The translations under genes and the position numbers were made by a program. A stretch of 64,000 nucleotides of DNA from Cryptomeria japonica (Eukaryota; Streptophyta; Pinopsida; Cupressales; Cupressaceae), in NCBI RefSeq assembly GCF_030272615.1, contig NC_081410.1:289723957-289787956 (forward strand), in the 5' to 3' direction. The notes beneath the pieces were generated by a model. It was not told the origin of the DNA and did no database searches. It worked only from the letters and a program-made list of their open reading frames with translations. This document shows positions 24,372 to 40,912 of the stretch, one piece after another; the first letter of the stretch is position 1, and each line of letters starts with the position of its first letter.

Positions 24372-25115
24372 TTTAGCCCCCACTTTAGCGGGAGTATGTA
24401 TGCTCATACTTCCGGTAAAGTACAAGGAAACAATATTGAAAGACTTTCACCACGTCAAGGAGGCAAGACACACCAAGCCCCCAGTGGACTAAGGATCTTA
24501 CGACTTCAATTGACAAAGTAAAAGGGAAGATCACAAGGGAGAACCATGACTGTCAGTAGTAAGGTTCCCTCACTATGAGTCATGCAAGAGAAATACCGAA
24601 AGTTTTCAAGGCAAAGCTGAGTTCTCCAAGAAATTTTCATGTATCCTGAAGGGATAGACAGGGTGTATGCCCCCCTACGTTAAAGTGATCACACACGCCT
24701 CAATGGGGGTGATTGTTTTAACGTAGTGATACACATAAGAAATGAGAAAGGAAAGGAGCACGTTATCGCAAGGATTTAGCCCCCAAGTGTGAGATAAACC
24801 CAAGGATAATAGACACAAAACACAAAGCACGAGGTGACTTCGCTTTCCTCGGGGTCAGTATGCTGTATGATAATTCATGTATATATATCATATGTATGTA
24901 TGCATAATTGTTCTTCATTCCCCAATCGAGGAAGGTCACCTAGAAGAAGGGAACACATGTGTCTTTTGAGTCAACATGAGAGAGACCAAAAGAGATCTCA
25001 ATGCTTTGCATCGTCCTCAAGTAGACAACACTAAGGACAACAAATAGAAGAATGAGAATAACGTATAGAAGAAGTAACACAAGAGAGGAGGAGAGAATCT
25101 GCTATGCTAATGTAA
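24372..25115 (-). other. 3' untranslated region of element C
   Basis: 744 bases between the gag stop and the 3' LTR, with no ORF of note. The purine tract abuts the LTR. This is the space where pol would lie in an autonomous relative, and no RT or integrase remnant is recognisable in it. Confidence 0.7.
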
Positions 25116-28100
25116 CTAGTCTAGCACATCATCTACCCCCCGATCTTGCTGATCAATGTTTCGGGAAGGCAGGGAACACGCTAGAGGAGGAACATTCAAC
25201 ATAGCAGATGGAGCTATCACAAGATCCAAACAAGGGCTATGTTCATGTTCCCAGCCACGTTGTTCTTGTCTAGGAGCTAGGATAAGTGCTTTAGAAAATT
25301 CGTTAGATAAATGGTTATCAATATCAACAAGTTCATATTCACTATCAGAAGCAAGAGAAGTAACATTTTCATCATGAATAACATTTTCATCTATAGCATC
25401 ATCAAGATTTATAAAAATAGGGTCTTTAATTCGCACAGGATCAAGACCATCATGCATCTTATGTTTAGGAGATTTTGGAGAAAATGGAATAATGCTTGTT
25501 GAAGGTGTTTTTGGGGATTGCAAAGTTTGAGAAGCAGCTCCTTGAGCTCTAAGGCGACGCTTTCGTCGGCGTTCACGTGTAGAATGATTACGTCTAGTCT
25601 TAGTAGGAAGTGGAGAAGATTGAGGAGGAGGAATGTTCTCATCCTTATCACTTGGGTGTTTAGGTTGTGGTCTCTTAGGTTGAATAATAGGAGAAGAGGA
25701 AGGTCTCTTCTTTCCATAAGAGGAAGGAGGAGGAACTACTCCATATAAGGGAGGAATATTTGGTTTAGGAAGAAGACCAAGTCCATCATGACGAGGAGGT
25801 ATAGGTCTACTTTTAGAAGGTTTATTAGGCATAGACATAATCACATCCATGGGAACGGGTTGGGAATCTTCTTGAGGAAAGACATTAGTTTTATCTTTCA
25901 AAGGAAGAACTTCCTTCTCAAGAATGATAGGAATATCAAGTTTAGGTGTTCTAGGTTCACTTAAAGATAGGATCATATCTGTTTTCCATTTTTGATAAGA
26001 TTTGAAAAGATGATCACTTCGCAGAGGAAGAGATTGGAATTGTTTAGGCCAAAAGTAATCAAGAGGAATGCTAGAAGTTCTTTCAGCTAGTTTAAAGAGA
26101 CTATGATTGACAGTAACAACTTCACCATTATGGGGAAATTTCAAACACTTGTGAATAGGAGAAGCAATAGCTTTCATGGAAGATAGCCAAGGATAGCCAA
26201 GCTTCACACGAAATTGTTCGGAAGATGGAATAATAGCAAAGTTCACATCAAGGGATTTGTTATGGACCTCAATAGGCAATGTAATAGAACCAATTGCAGG
26301 AGAAGAAAATGCATCAAATAGTTTCACAATCACATCTGTTTTGTCATATATCACTTGATTCAATTGCAAAGTAAAAAGAAATTCTTCAGTAATAACATTA
26401 ACCATGCACGAAGGATCAATAAGCACTCCACGACAAGGTGTATTCTTGACTTTTGCAACTATATATAAAGGACCATCAGGTGCTCTGATAGTTTCACTGG
26501 AATCAAATGTGATGGAAAGTTCTTTAGGGATTTTCTGCTGCTCTACAAAGTTAATCACATTCGGAGTCATAGACACAAGATCATCAGGTGAGACAGAGGA
26601 ATCAGTAGTATCAATCGCATTAGAGGTATGAGAAGGAAATGGATCAGTAAAAATCTGAAGATTTTGGTTAGGAGGAGCTACAGATGTGTTGCCTTTATCA
26701 TTCACACCAGAAATAGAGATAGTATTATTATCAATCAAATCTTGAATTTTACCCTTTAAAGAAAAACATTTTTCAGTATCATGCCCAGGTTGACGATGAA
26801 ATTGACAAAAAGCTTTGTTATCAAAATAAGGTGAAGTAATCTTTGCAGGATCAATTTGCCTTATAGGAGGAAGAGTAAGCACATTTTGTTCCAATAACTT
26901 ATTCATAATACTATGCAATGATTCATTCAAAGGAGTATACTTTCTTTCTTTCTTGAAAAATTTAGAAATAGGAGGCACACCTGATGTTGCATTCACATTG
27001 TTGTTGATGATGTTTTCATTGAATTTGATGGAATCTCTGTTCGGTTTAAACTTTCCAAATGGTTGTTGACTGCTATCACCCTTATCACTCGGAGCCATAG
27101 GATGTGATTGTTCCATTTGACTCACAGTTAGTTGATAATTGTGAAGAGTTGCACACAACTGTTGGAAAGAAGTAAACTCAGAAAATAGAAGTTTGTCTCG
27201 AATATCTTTTTGTAAATTAGAAATAAAGATTCTTTGAATATCATTGTCAGGCACTGGAAAAGAAATTTGAGCATACAAATGCTTATATCTACCAATGAAA
27301 TCAGTCACTTTCTCTTTAACACCTTGTTTACAATGCATTAAATCAATCAAAGTAACTTTAGGACTTATATTGTTTTGAAATTGTTGAATGAAAGCATTTG
27401 CCAGTTGTTTGAAAGAAGTAATAGAATAGGAAGGCAACGAGCAATACCATTGTAGGGCTTTGTCTCTTAATGTTCTAGTAAACAATTTTGCAAGCAACCT
27501 TTGGTCATAGGCAAAATCAGTACAGATTGTTTGAAAAGTCTTAACATGTGTTAGAGGATCACCTTTACCATTATACAGCTCCAAATGCGGGATTTCAACA
27601 TGTTTAGGAGGGATAGCTTGAACAATGTCAAGAGAAAGTGGGCTCGCAACATCAAATGTGGGCACACTAAACTTAGATTGATTCATAGAGGAAATTTGTT
27701 GCTGTAAAGAAGAGACAGTTTGTGCAAGATTGTTAATGGTCGCTTCAGTCGAAGAGTTCATATTAGATGTGTTAGATTGAGATGGAGGTGTTATGTTATT
27801 GAAAGAAGGTAAAGAGTAAGGTGGTGGGACTCTATGATAATTAGTTATAGGAGATGATTGGACAGGAGGAACACTACAAGGAGGAATGGAATGATTGAAT
27901 GAATTGCCCCCTTGCATCATGTTCATTTGTGGAGATGTAATAGGAAAACTCATTGAAGGGACGAATGAAGAAATCAGATTGAATGAAGGAAGAGGGTTAA
28001 TTGAAGAGGAAGGATTGCCCCCATGACTGGTGATCACAGGAGGAATGTCTTGTGTAGAAGTAGCCATTATGTTTGATGTAAAGGTAGGTATGCTAGCAAT

Positions 28101-28541
28101 AGAAGTCATCAAAGGAATAGAATGATTGACTTGAGTAGGAGGTTGTGTATAACCCAAATTTTCAGCACAACTCTTCATAGGCATCACATTCGAATCCACA
28201 ATGTGTGAAATACCACGCAAAATATCAATTCCATTCTTATCACTTTGAAGCATACATTTTAGACCCTCAATTAAAGGAAGAGCTTGACTATCGGGGTATT
28301 CTTGAGACATCCATTGTCGAAAATCGTCAAATTGGTTATCCAATTTCGAAAGTTGTTCTTCAGAAACCTCATGGAGAGCTTCTTCATCATTAGGAGGATT
28401 AGAGGAATTACCCATGTCCTCATTAAAAAGGCCATTCAAATTAGGTTCCATCTCCTCGGTAATTACACCTTGGAAAGACTTAATTCTAAGGCTTCGTCTA
28501 ACGGGAATAGTGTAAGTAGGGCTTATTGTTGTAAAACTCAT
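25116..28541 (-). CDS. Gag-protease-like polyprotein of element C, 1141 aa, intact
   Basis: An uninterrupted frame from the ATG at 28,541. Residues 1 to about 130 are acidic. Residues 130-310 are a low-complexity Ser/Pro/Asn region. Residues about 320-480 form a retrotransposon gag capsid domain (LELYNGKGDPLTHVKTFQ, ALQWYCSLP, FIQQFQNN, LIDLMHCKQGVKEKVTDFIGR). Near residue 580 is a zinc-binding motif C-x2-H-x4-H-x4-C (CQFHRQPGHDTEKC), typical of Tat/Ogre-type gags. Near 690-800 is a retropepsin-like fold in which the expected D-[ST]-G reads D-P-S, so proteolysis is doubtful. Near 990 is a strongly basic stretch (RERRRKRRLR) that could bind nucleic acid or direct nuclear entry. The product would assemble particles and bind RNA. 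Enzymes must come from another element. Expression is not shown. Confidence 0.85.
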   Translation of the reverse strand: MSFTTISPTYTIPVRRSLRIKSFQGVITEEMEPNLNGLFNEDMGNSSNPPNDEEALHEVSEEQLSKLDNQFDDFRQWMSQEYPDSQALPLIEGLKCMLQSDKNGIDILRGISHIVDSNVMPMKSCAENLGYTQPPTQVNHSIPLMTSIASIPTFTSNIMATSTQDIPPVITSHGGNPSSSINPLPSFNLISSFVPSMSFPITSPQMNMMQGGNSFNHSIPPCSVPPVQSSPITNYHRVPPPYSLPSFNNITPPSQSNTSNMNSSTEATINNLAQTVSSLQQQISSMNQSKFSVPTFDVASPLSLDIVQAIPPKHVEIPHLELYNGKGDPLTHVKTFQTICTDFAYDQRLLAKLFTRTLRDKALQWYCSLPSYSITSFKQLANAFIQQFQNNISPKVTLIDLMHCKQGVKEKVTDFIGRYKHLYAQISFPVPDNDIQRIFISNLQKDIRDKLLFSEFTSFQQLCATLHNYQLTVSQMEQSHPMAPSDKGDSSQQPFGKFKPNRDSIKFNENIINNNVNATSGVPPISKFFKKERKYTPLNESLHSIMNKLLEQNVLTLPPIRQIDPAKITSPYFDNKAFCQFHRQPGHDTEKCFSLKGKIQDLIDNNTISISGVNDKGNTSVAPPNQNLQIFTDPFPSHTSNAIDTTDSSVSPDDLVSMTPNVINFVEQQKIPKELSITFDSSETIRAPDGPLYIVAKVKNTPCRGVLIDPSCMVNVITEEFLFTLQLNQVIYDKTDVIVKLFDAFSSPAIGSITLPIEVHNKSLDVNFAIIPSSEQFRVKLGYPWLSSMKAIASPIHKCLKFPHNGEVVTVNHSLFKLAERTSSIPLDYFWPKQFQSLPLRSDHLFKSYQKWKTDMILSLSEPRTPKLDIPIILEKEVLPLKDKTNVFPQEDSQPVPMDVIMSMPNKPSKSRPIPPRHDGLGLLPKPNIPPLYGVVPPPSSYGKKRPSSSPIIQPKRPQPKHPSDKDENIPPPQSSPLPTKTRRNHSTRERRRKRRLRAQGAASQTLQSPKTPSTSIIPFSPKSPKHKMHDGLDPVRIKDPIFINLDDAIDENVIHDENVTSLASDSEYELVDIDNHLSNEFSKALILAPRQEQRGWEHEHSPCLDLVIAPSAMLNVPPLACSLPSRNIDQQDRGVDDVLD

Positions 28542-29723
28542 GCACTAGAGAGAGAGAGAAAGTTTTGAATTTAGAGGTAGCAATTTTCAGTAAAATCAGC
28601 CAATCTTCTGGATTTAAGCTGTTAAATACAATCAGGACAATCTCCCGAAATTTCAGAAAAAATGTCAGGGACTGTGGCACTTCGGAGTGCACACGGTCCC
28701 AGCAACTTTTTTCGAAGTTTGCAGGGATGAAAGTTATGATGATTTTAGAGCTAATCTGAAAAAATTGAGTGATTTTACGATCTGTAGATAAGCCAAATTA
28801 AAGTTGCAATCTCAAAATTGAACCCTACCAAGATTGTCAAAAAATGCAAAATTTGAATTTTGAAAAAGAGAGGGAAACTGAAATTTTGAATGTTATGATT
28901 TTAGAGGGAATGTCAAGAGCAATGCAAATTTTGAAATTTAAAAATTGACTCAATTTCACGCAAAATTCAATTTTGAAAGGGGAAATTAAAGTTGTTGTAA
29001 TTAAGCACTTAATTTCAAAAGTCACAAATTGTAAGAATTTGAATAAAGCACTTAAATTTCGAATGAATGCAAACACACTTTTCAGATTTAGGACAGTAAG
29101 AACACAATTTTGACACAAAATTTCAATTTCGATGATTTTTGAATGTTTAGAAGCCTTAATCCAAGCAATCACAAGACCAACTTTGACTGTAATTTTGAAA
29201 GTGTTAGATTTGATAAAATCAGCCAAAATTCTAGATTTTAGCAGGAAAATACAATAAGATCTAGCTCCCAAAATTTCAGAAAAAATGTCGGGGACGATGG
29301 CGCTCGGAGTGCACACGGTCCTCGCAACTTTTTTCCAAATTTTCAGGGATGAAAGATATTGTGATTTTATTGCGGAATCCAAAGTTACAGCTGATTTGGA
29401 GATGTTTTGATCAGTGAAATTGTCGGACAAAGGTTGAATCAAGAGGGTTTTAAAAATTAGGGTTTTGACACTTAACCACTTAATTTTCAAAATTAAAGCA
29501 TAGATATGAATTGATAATTTGTAATAGAAGGGTAGATCTAAAACAAGCATTAACATTTAGACATTTCACAAGCTTAATTACTAAAAAGAAAATTTAGGGT
29601 TTTCATGCAATCAACCTCTAAAATTTTGCAAAAGATCAAACATGGAAATGTAATCAAGGAATCCAATTTTCAGATCTAACCATGAATAATCAGAAAGGAT
29701 GATTCACGTCGAGTTCACCAAAA
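28542..29723 (-). other. Long 5' leader of element C
   Basis: About 1.2 kb between primer site and gag start, the place where the packaging signal is expected. It is AT-rich, with many TTTTGAAATT-like words. An ~80-bp phrase containing TCGGAGTGCACACGGTCC occurs twice, near 28,655-28,725 and 29,275-29,345. The open frame at 28,837-29,556 is low-complexity and is not called as a gene. Confidence 0.65.
29701..29720 (-). other. Primer binding site of element C
   Basis: On the minus strand TGGTGAACTCGACG begins three bases inside the 5' LTR. The leading TGG fits the CCA end of a tRNA. I cannot name the tRNA with confidence. Confidence 0.6.
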
Positions 29724-33989
<4,266 letters not shown>

Positions 33990-33994
33990 TATCC

Positions 33995-34841
33995 GACAGA
34001 GTATGAGTATAGTTTGCAAATCTTAATTTTCTTTTGTAACTTTGGTTGCAGTAATAGAGGCAGATGATTCGAGGTTTGAGGCAACTTAGTCTATAATCCT
34101 AATAGCTGGTGTTGATTCATGAGAGAGATTGAAGGTATGGTAACTGATAATTCAGGTAGAACAAAGCTATTTTGATGTAACGTGTGATCCAAAATCTTTG
34201 GAATGATTTTGGTGATTGGTTTTGAGTTCAAGGATATTGGACCAACATGTGTAAATCTTATTATCAATTTATTTAAGTCCACATATGGATTTGTGGATGA
34301 ATTGAGCTGACTTCATGGTTACATGTTTCATGTTGTGTGTTATGCAGTTTTTGGAAGTCGACATGGGAATTGATTTGTTTTGTTGATGCGAATATATAAG
34401 ACCAATTTATTTGAGTATTTTGAGTAATGATATGAGTGTGAAAAGTCTGTATGAGTTAATGTGCCAAGTTTTTTTAAAGTAATTGAATGTTTTAGTGCTC
34501 CGGTATATAATAGGGTAGCAGAGAAGAGTACATAGATAGCACAATTGTAGAAGACAAATTGTGCTTAACTGGAACTACTATTTGGCCCTCTTTTGTATTT
34601 GAGCAGTGACTTCTAGGTAGTGTGCTTGAATGCAAGTGCATTCCTCTTTTTTTAATGTTATCATACTCCTAGTCAAAGTATAATAATATTGTGGGTTCAA
34701 ATTCCACCATGGTTTTTGCCTTTTTCAGGTTTTAATTTTATTCTTATGCATCTGGTGGTTTAAGAATCAGTTTAATAAATTTGTGAATTGCATAACACTA
34801 ATTCACCCCACCCCCCGTCTTAGTTTTTATTGATTCCAACA
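33995..34841 (+). repeat. 3' LTR of H, right piece
   Basis: Resumes after solo LTR B. Near the end is the TTCACCCC...CTTAG phrase typical of LTR ends in this window (compare 40,508, 46,853 and 52,617), and the LTR closes with TTCCAACA. The rest is AT-rich and non-coding. Confidence 0.6.
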
Positions 34842-37800
34842 AAGACATTCTTATGGATAGAGAGCTATGAGTTACACTATCTAGAACAAAACCTTACACT
34901 ACAAGTCAAGAATCTTGGGATATAGTGGATTGGAAGGCTAGGGTTTGTTAAGACTTTGTTTAAACACCAAGTAGGGATAGCATAACATAAAATTCACCTT
35001 CATGTATCTTTATATGCAGTTCTCTTGAATGTTCATGAATAAAAGATTACCAAAGAGATTCAAAAGAAGCTTGAAAATGTTTAGCAAGCTAAATCCCTAG
35101 TAAACAAGATTTTCCTAAGAAATAAAGTGTATTCTCTAAATATGGAAGATGGAGGATATGTTTCTATTCCTCTCAATGTATTCAACATGATTGTTCCTTA
35201 GTTGGGATATGTTGGTGACAATATTAAGGAGAAGGATTGTTGCATGCTTCTATTATGTTCTTTGTCTGACTCATGGGACCAACTTGTTATGGCTATCAGG
35301 AGTACAACTTCCAAATTCAAGATAGATGAGGTGGTAGCATCGTTACTTTCTAAAAAATATGAAGGAAGACTTTTGAGTTACCTAAGGAGTCTCTTATGGT
35401 TTGTGATAGATTAAAAGAGAAAGAAAGAAGAAGAAGAAATATGAAAGAGACATATCCAAATCTTGTGGGAGATTTAAGTCTCCTAGAAAGTCCAAGGAAA
35501 AATGTTGGAACTATGAAAAAAATGAGTCACTTCTAAAAAGAACATAAGGAGAAAAAGAAGAAAAAGAGACCCTTGGATTCAAATTCAGATAAATCCTCTT
35601 AATATGATAGTGAAATATTTATTTCAACCATGAAAACACTTGCATCATAAGATGCGTGGTTGATAGATTTGAGTGCATATTTTTCACATGACCACACATA
35701 AGGGTTTGTTTTCAAAGTATGCAGAATATGATGGTGAGAAGGTGTATCTTGGAGATGACTTTCATCTGAAATTTGTTGGTTGTGGAAGTGTCAAGATTGG
35801 ATTTCCTATTGGCAGAGTGAAGGAGATTGATGGTATTATGTACATCCCAAGTTTGACATGGGTTCTACTCTTTGTAAGTAAACTAAGTGATGTAGGTGTG
35901 CAAGTTATTTTCTTGCAAGGTAGATTCAAGATGATTAGAGGTTATATGGTTCTTTATAAGGGTGTTTGAATAGGTATCTTGTATTAGTTGGATGAATACA
36001 TGACTTAGTACAATAGTTATTCTATGGAGTCCAAGAAGAGGGCACTAAAATATTCATCCTCACCATTTGATCTAGTTGTGAAGAGAACTATTGCTTCTAC
36101 ATCTAATGCTCATGTTTTTTAGGTACCCAAGGGTGCCAATTCTTTGGAGATGAAACTCCCAATGGAGAAGACAATGTTAAGGCACAAAATAATTTATCAC
36201 ATTAGTGAGAAGGGTCTCAAGACCCTAAAAACTAAATATCTTGTAGAGGGGCTTGATGACTATTATCTCAAGTTTGATTTATGTGAACATTGTATTTATG
36301 GTAAACAATACCCTATTCTTTTTTACTCTAGTTCTCATAAATCTTCTAGGTTGTTGGACTCAATACATTATGATGTTTTTGAACCTGTTAATGTTCCTTC
36401 AATTTCAAAAAATTTGTACTTCATAGCATTCATTTATGAATCTACTAGAAGAACATTTTTTTAATTTTCTCAAAATTAAGTTTGAAGTCTTTAGTCAATT
36501 TAAGGAATTTAAGGCTCTTGTTGAGAATCAAACTAGTAGAAAGATTAGTATTTGAGGACTAGCAACATTGGTTAACTTTTCTTGGTAGATTTGAATAGGT
36601 TCAATAAGGACCATGGGATTGAGAGGAATAATAAAAATCCTTACACCACTAAAATAAATAAATGTCTCTTTATTAGCTATGGTGTTGGTGTAAAAGGGTA
36701 CAATATTTTGAAACTATTGATAGATAGGGTTCTCTACATCAAAATTTTTATTTTCGGGGAGATGAAACCTTCCCTTGTTGAGGTACAACTAAAGAAAAAG
36801 ATAAATAAAATAAGGAGGTAGTTCAAATCCCTTCTACCATAGAGAAAGAAGAATTATGAGCTCCTAATGAAAATGATGATGAGTATAGATCTAGAAGCTT
36901 TGAAATTTTAGACAAAGATGAACCTCAACCTTTGGCTTTGAGGAGGTACACTAGGATAAGGTGGAAAACTGGTAGGTTTGGTTATTCAATATTAGATTCT
37001 AGTTGTATTTTTTCTTGATTACTAACACTTATAAGCCTAAGACTATTATAGATGTTATGGGTATGAATGATGCATATTATTAGATGGAAGATATGAATGA
37101 TGAGATGGGATCTTTGAAGAATAATAATACTTGGGATTTGGTAACTTTTCTTGAAGGATGTAAGATTGTGGGATGTAGATGGATGTTTTTTGAAAAAAAT
37201 GGGTCCTTATGATAGTGTTAACAAGCATAAAGAACAGTTGGTCGTGAAGGGGTATTCCCAAATTGAGGGAATATATTATGCTAAGATTTTATCTCTTGTT
37301 GTAAATTTGACATCCATTCAATTTTAATTATCACTCACTAAAGTTCATTATTGAGAGATCAAGAAAATAGATGTGAAGACATAATTCCTGCATGGTGATT
37401 TGGAGGAAGAGATTTATATGTCACAACCAAAGCAGTTTGTGGTGAAAGGTATAAAAAATATTTTTTTTCTAATTGAAAAAGTCTTTGTATGGTCTAAAAT
37501 AGTCTCCTAGATGTGGTACCAAAATTTTGGGGATTTCAAAGGTCTAAATTTGATCATTATGGTTATTTCAAAACTAATAATGTTTGCATTCTCATTATTG
37601 TAATATATGTGGATGATATGTTATTGTTTAGGAATGGATATTTGATTTTTGAATTGAAGTCTCAATTGTTAGGATTTTTTGAGATGAAATATTTAGGTGA
37701 AGTTAGGTAAATTATATGGATGGAGATCAAAAGAGAAAGAGATAACAAAAATCTTTAGTTAAGATAGAGTAAGTATGTGAATTTAGTGCTAGAGAGATTC

Positions 37801-38693
37801 AATATGACAACTTGAAAAACTATGATAGTTCTTGTTGCACTAGGATCAAAGTTATCTATGGAGGATTCTCCAAAATATCCTACTAATATGGAGGAAATGG
37901 TCATGGTACCATATGTGAGTTTTCTTGGTAGTCATATGAATGTTATGGTTTGTACAAGACTAGTGATTGACCAAGCAGAGGGATTCTTGAGTTGATATAT
38001 AACTAATCTTGGATGAATGCATTGGGATGCAATTTAGAGATTTTTCAAATACTTGAGGGGTACATCCAATTATTCCTTGTGTTTTTATGGTTATTCTAAT
38101 AGACCTTAATATTTTGTGAGTATTTGTGGATAAGTAGATTCAGATTGGGCAAGTGACCTTGATAATAGAAGATCCACTAGTTTTTATGTTTTATTTATAT
38201 ATTGTAGTTCTATTAGTTAGATGAGTAAGTGGAAAGCTATAATTTCTTTTTCCATAAAAGAAGTAGATTATATGGTAGCTAATCATGCTTGTAAGGAAGC
38301 CATTTGTCTTAGATAATTATGTTCAAATATTGAGTTTGATGTAGGATTTATTACTATTTTTTGTGATAGTTTGAGTGGTATTTTCTTAGCAAATAATCTG
38401 AATTTCCATTCTAGAATAAAGAACATTGATGTTTAGTTCCAATTTTTTGAAATACGATAGAGGATGGGAAGGTAAAATTGGAGAAGGTTGACAATTTGAC
38501 AAATGTTATCGATACATTGACAAAACTAGTGAGCACAAAGAAGTTTAGATGGTGTTCCAATCATATGGGCCTCTTTCCCTCTATAGTTTATTGTGTGGTT
38601 CTTGAAAGGTCTTTGACAAGTGGGATTAAGGTGTCTAAAACTTTGCAATTCCTAGCACTGGTATTTGGTTTTATTTATTTAAAATTTGGTTAA
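34842..38693 (+). pseudogene. Gag-pol polyprotein of copia F (heavily decayed)
   Basis: The sequence enters in mid-gag: K-D-I-L-M-D-R-E-L directly after H resembles the MEDLLVDRDLW region near the start of copia gags. Then come a UBN2-type gag (LLCSLSDSWDQLVMAI near 35,250), a vestigial zinc-knuckle region near 35,500, protease (residues around 35,650-35,960, with GSVKIGFPIG and IDGIMYIPSL), a GAG-pre-integrase/integrase remnant (36,140-36,470), RT with the intact catalytic VIYVDDMLLF at about 37,596-37,625, and an RNase H/C-terminal stretch ending near 38,600 (TKLVSTKKFRWC). Stops and frameshifts are frequent throughout. It is not functional. Confidence 0.8.
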
Positions 38694-38757
38694 TTGGTGA
38701 GCCTATAAAGATATTTTTTTCTACACACATTATTTTATCATCTAGTGGGAGTTGACA

Positions 38758-39322
38758 TGTTGACTTTTCATCCTAATAGGAAAGTGACATGGCTTATTTT
38801 ATCATCAGATGGAGGTGGGAATCCCATTTAGAGTACAAATTTATGACACACCAACCTATGATGATTTATGATAGATCCTATGATTGAATGGGTAAGTGTC
38901 AAAGGAATCTTTGTATGGAGAAGGTGGATGCCAAAATTGGATTATGATAAGTTATCAAAAAATTTGCTATTGTTAGACGATTATGAATTATTATCTTATA
39001 GTTGTAAGTGATGTCAATAATGATTATTTGTCATACCTCAAGATAGTAAATTATGGGTGACCAACTTAGGAGGTTTGAATGGGGATTCATCTAGAGATGT
39101 GTGTGCACCATTTTTATTCTTTTAGGTGGCTAGAATATTATGTCATGTTTTGCATGACCCCATCTTTTATCTTCATCTACAAGCTTCCTCCTTTGTTGTA
39201 TTTATCTATATAAGGTGGTGTTGGAGAGAATTTTGTATGTTGTATTTTGTAGGTGAAGTGTTATTCTGCCAAAATTAATCTAGATTGTCGATTGTGAGTA
39301 GATCCCTATTGTAGAAGAAATG
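38758..39322 (+). repeat. Probable 3' LTR of copia F, left piece
   Basis: Follows the purine-rich TAGTGGGAG near 38,743. Its TG start fits an LTR. It is non-coding and is cut by the 5' LTR of E at 39,323. Confidence 0.45.
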
Positions 39323-40549
39323 TGTTGGAAATTTGGAGGAATTGATTATGTGTTGCATTGATGTTTTGTCATTGATGTCAACACAAGCTACTTTGGTTGT
39401 TTACCGGTATCCTTTTGGTCCTGGTAGCATGATTGGTTTCTGGTTGGTAAGATCATGTTGATCTTGTATACTTTGTTATGCTTTGGCTTATGGTATTGGC
39501 TTAGATCTACTATTCATGCTACTCAAATACATGTTCAGTCAGTTGGTATTGATTTGGTGATCAGATGCTATCTTATATGCTGGTAAGTCTGGTTTATTGA
39601 TCTGCTAAGGGTTTCACTAGCAGAGCTTTGTGAAACATCTTTTGATATTATGCATAAGTGGTGTTGGTGCGGCTTCTAGTAGGGATTCAAGATGTTGATG
39701 GTGATCATTTTTGAGCCTTGACTAATTGGGATCATTTTGTTAGCATGTGTGGACCTAAATTGGGTCTGGTGCTATCTAGGTTATGGACTGGGTTAATGTA
39801 ACATGTTGATTGGACTCCTCAATGTGTTTCCGGGATGACTTATGGGTTGGATGATAATTGTTTGGTCTCAGGCTGACATGTTTTATAACTATGTAATAGG
39901 TTTTATTGTTTGGGTCGCTGACCTAATTGTTTAAGGTCTAGGGTTTGTATATATGTGTGTATGATCTCATTGTAGAACATGATGGAAAATGGTATGCAAG
40001 TGAATAATGTAATAATAATTCATACAGAGGATTTGTTTGATTGTAGGTGATCAAGTTAGGTTTATGCAAGAGGTTTAAGACCTCTGGTATTGAGCTTAAC
40101 CATAACTATACTCAGGCATAGGAGATGTTATTATTGCAATTCATTCTTCCTTCCGAATTGTAGTCTGAATTTCTTATATAGTCAGTGAGACCCCTTTTGT
40201 AATGAGCAATGTGCTCTAGGTTGTTGGCCTTCTTGCAAGTGCAGGACCCTCAATTTGTAATCACATACTACAAAAGTATTATCTAACTGTGGGTAGGCTT
40301 CCCACAATGGTTTTTCCCTTTATTAGGTTTTCCATGTACAAATATTGGTGTCATGTGGATTGTATCTATTCTCTAATTGTGGCTTATTCTTAATTGGTAT
40401 ATCTGTTATTTCAGTAATTAGTTTATGTATTTTGGTATTGATCTTATGTGTTTTGGTAATAAAGTTTTAAATGCTTAAGGTTCCAGTAATCTAGTGATAA
40501 ATGATTCATCCCCCCCTCTTAGTTGTCTAGTTATTTGAACTATCTAACA
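39323..40549 (+). repeat. 5' LTR of copia E
   Basis: 1227 bp, TGTTGG...TCTAACA, matching 51,428-52,664 along its whole length. Confidence 0.88.
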
Positions 40550-40551
40550 AT

Positions 40552-40563
40552 TGGTATGAGAGC
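40552..40563 (+). other. Primer binding site of copia E
   Basis: TGGTATGAGAGC, two bases after the LTR end, is an initiator-Met type site with one change from TGGTATCAGAGC. Confidence 0.75.
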
Positions 40564-40606
40564 TCTGGTCCTCTCTGCAGAAACTTAACCACTTGAGGAT
40601 GATCCT

Positions 40607-40912
40607 ATGGAATCTAATAGTTCAAGCTCATCTAGTTCATTTGTAGCTACCTTCTAGAGAGAAATTCCTAGGTTTGATGGAACAAATTACAGATTATGGA
40701 AGATTCAAATGGAGACTCATTTGAGATGTCTTGGTAGGGAAATCTGGGAGATCACTGAGAATGGTGTAACCCCTTTTAATCTAGCATATGTCAATCATCC
40801 TCTAGCAAACTTGGATAAGGAGATTGAGAATTATTGTAGAGCTAGAGAAGCCCTCTTGTTTGCACTTTCTGATCAAAAAATAATGGGATTGACTAACAAA
40901 TCAACAACAAAG
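40607..40912 (+). pseudogene. 5' fragment of copia E gag, cut by the D LTR
   Basis: The ATG at 40,607 is followed by a Ser-rich start, one TAG, and then a typical UBN2 gag N-terminus (FDGTNYRLWKIQMETHL, LLFALSDQKIMGL). It closely parallels the start of copia G's gag at 17,861-17,600, so E and G are relatives. The frame is cut at 40,912 after ...NKSTTK by the first base of LTR D. The rest of E's gag is not found in the window. Confidence 0.85.

Noticed and set aside
25156-25377. Plus-strand frames antisense to C's gag
   Set aside because: Shadow frames of a strongly coding opposite strand.
28837-29556. 239-aa minus-strand frame in the leader of element C
   Set aside because: Composition is Lys/Ile/Phe low-complexity from AT-rich words, without domain resemblance. 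It sits in the expected packaging leader.
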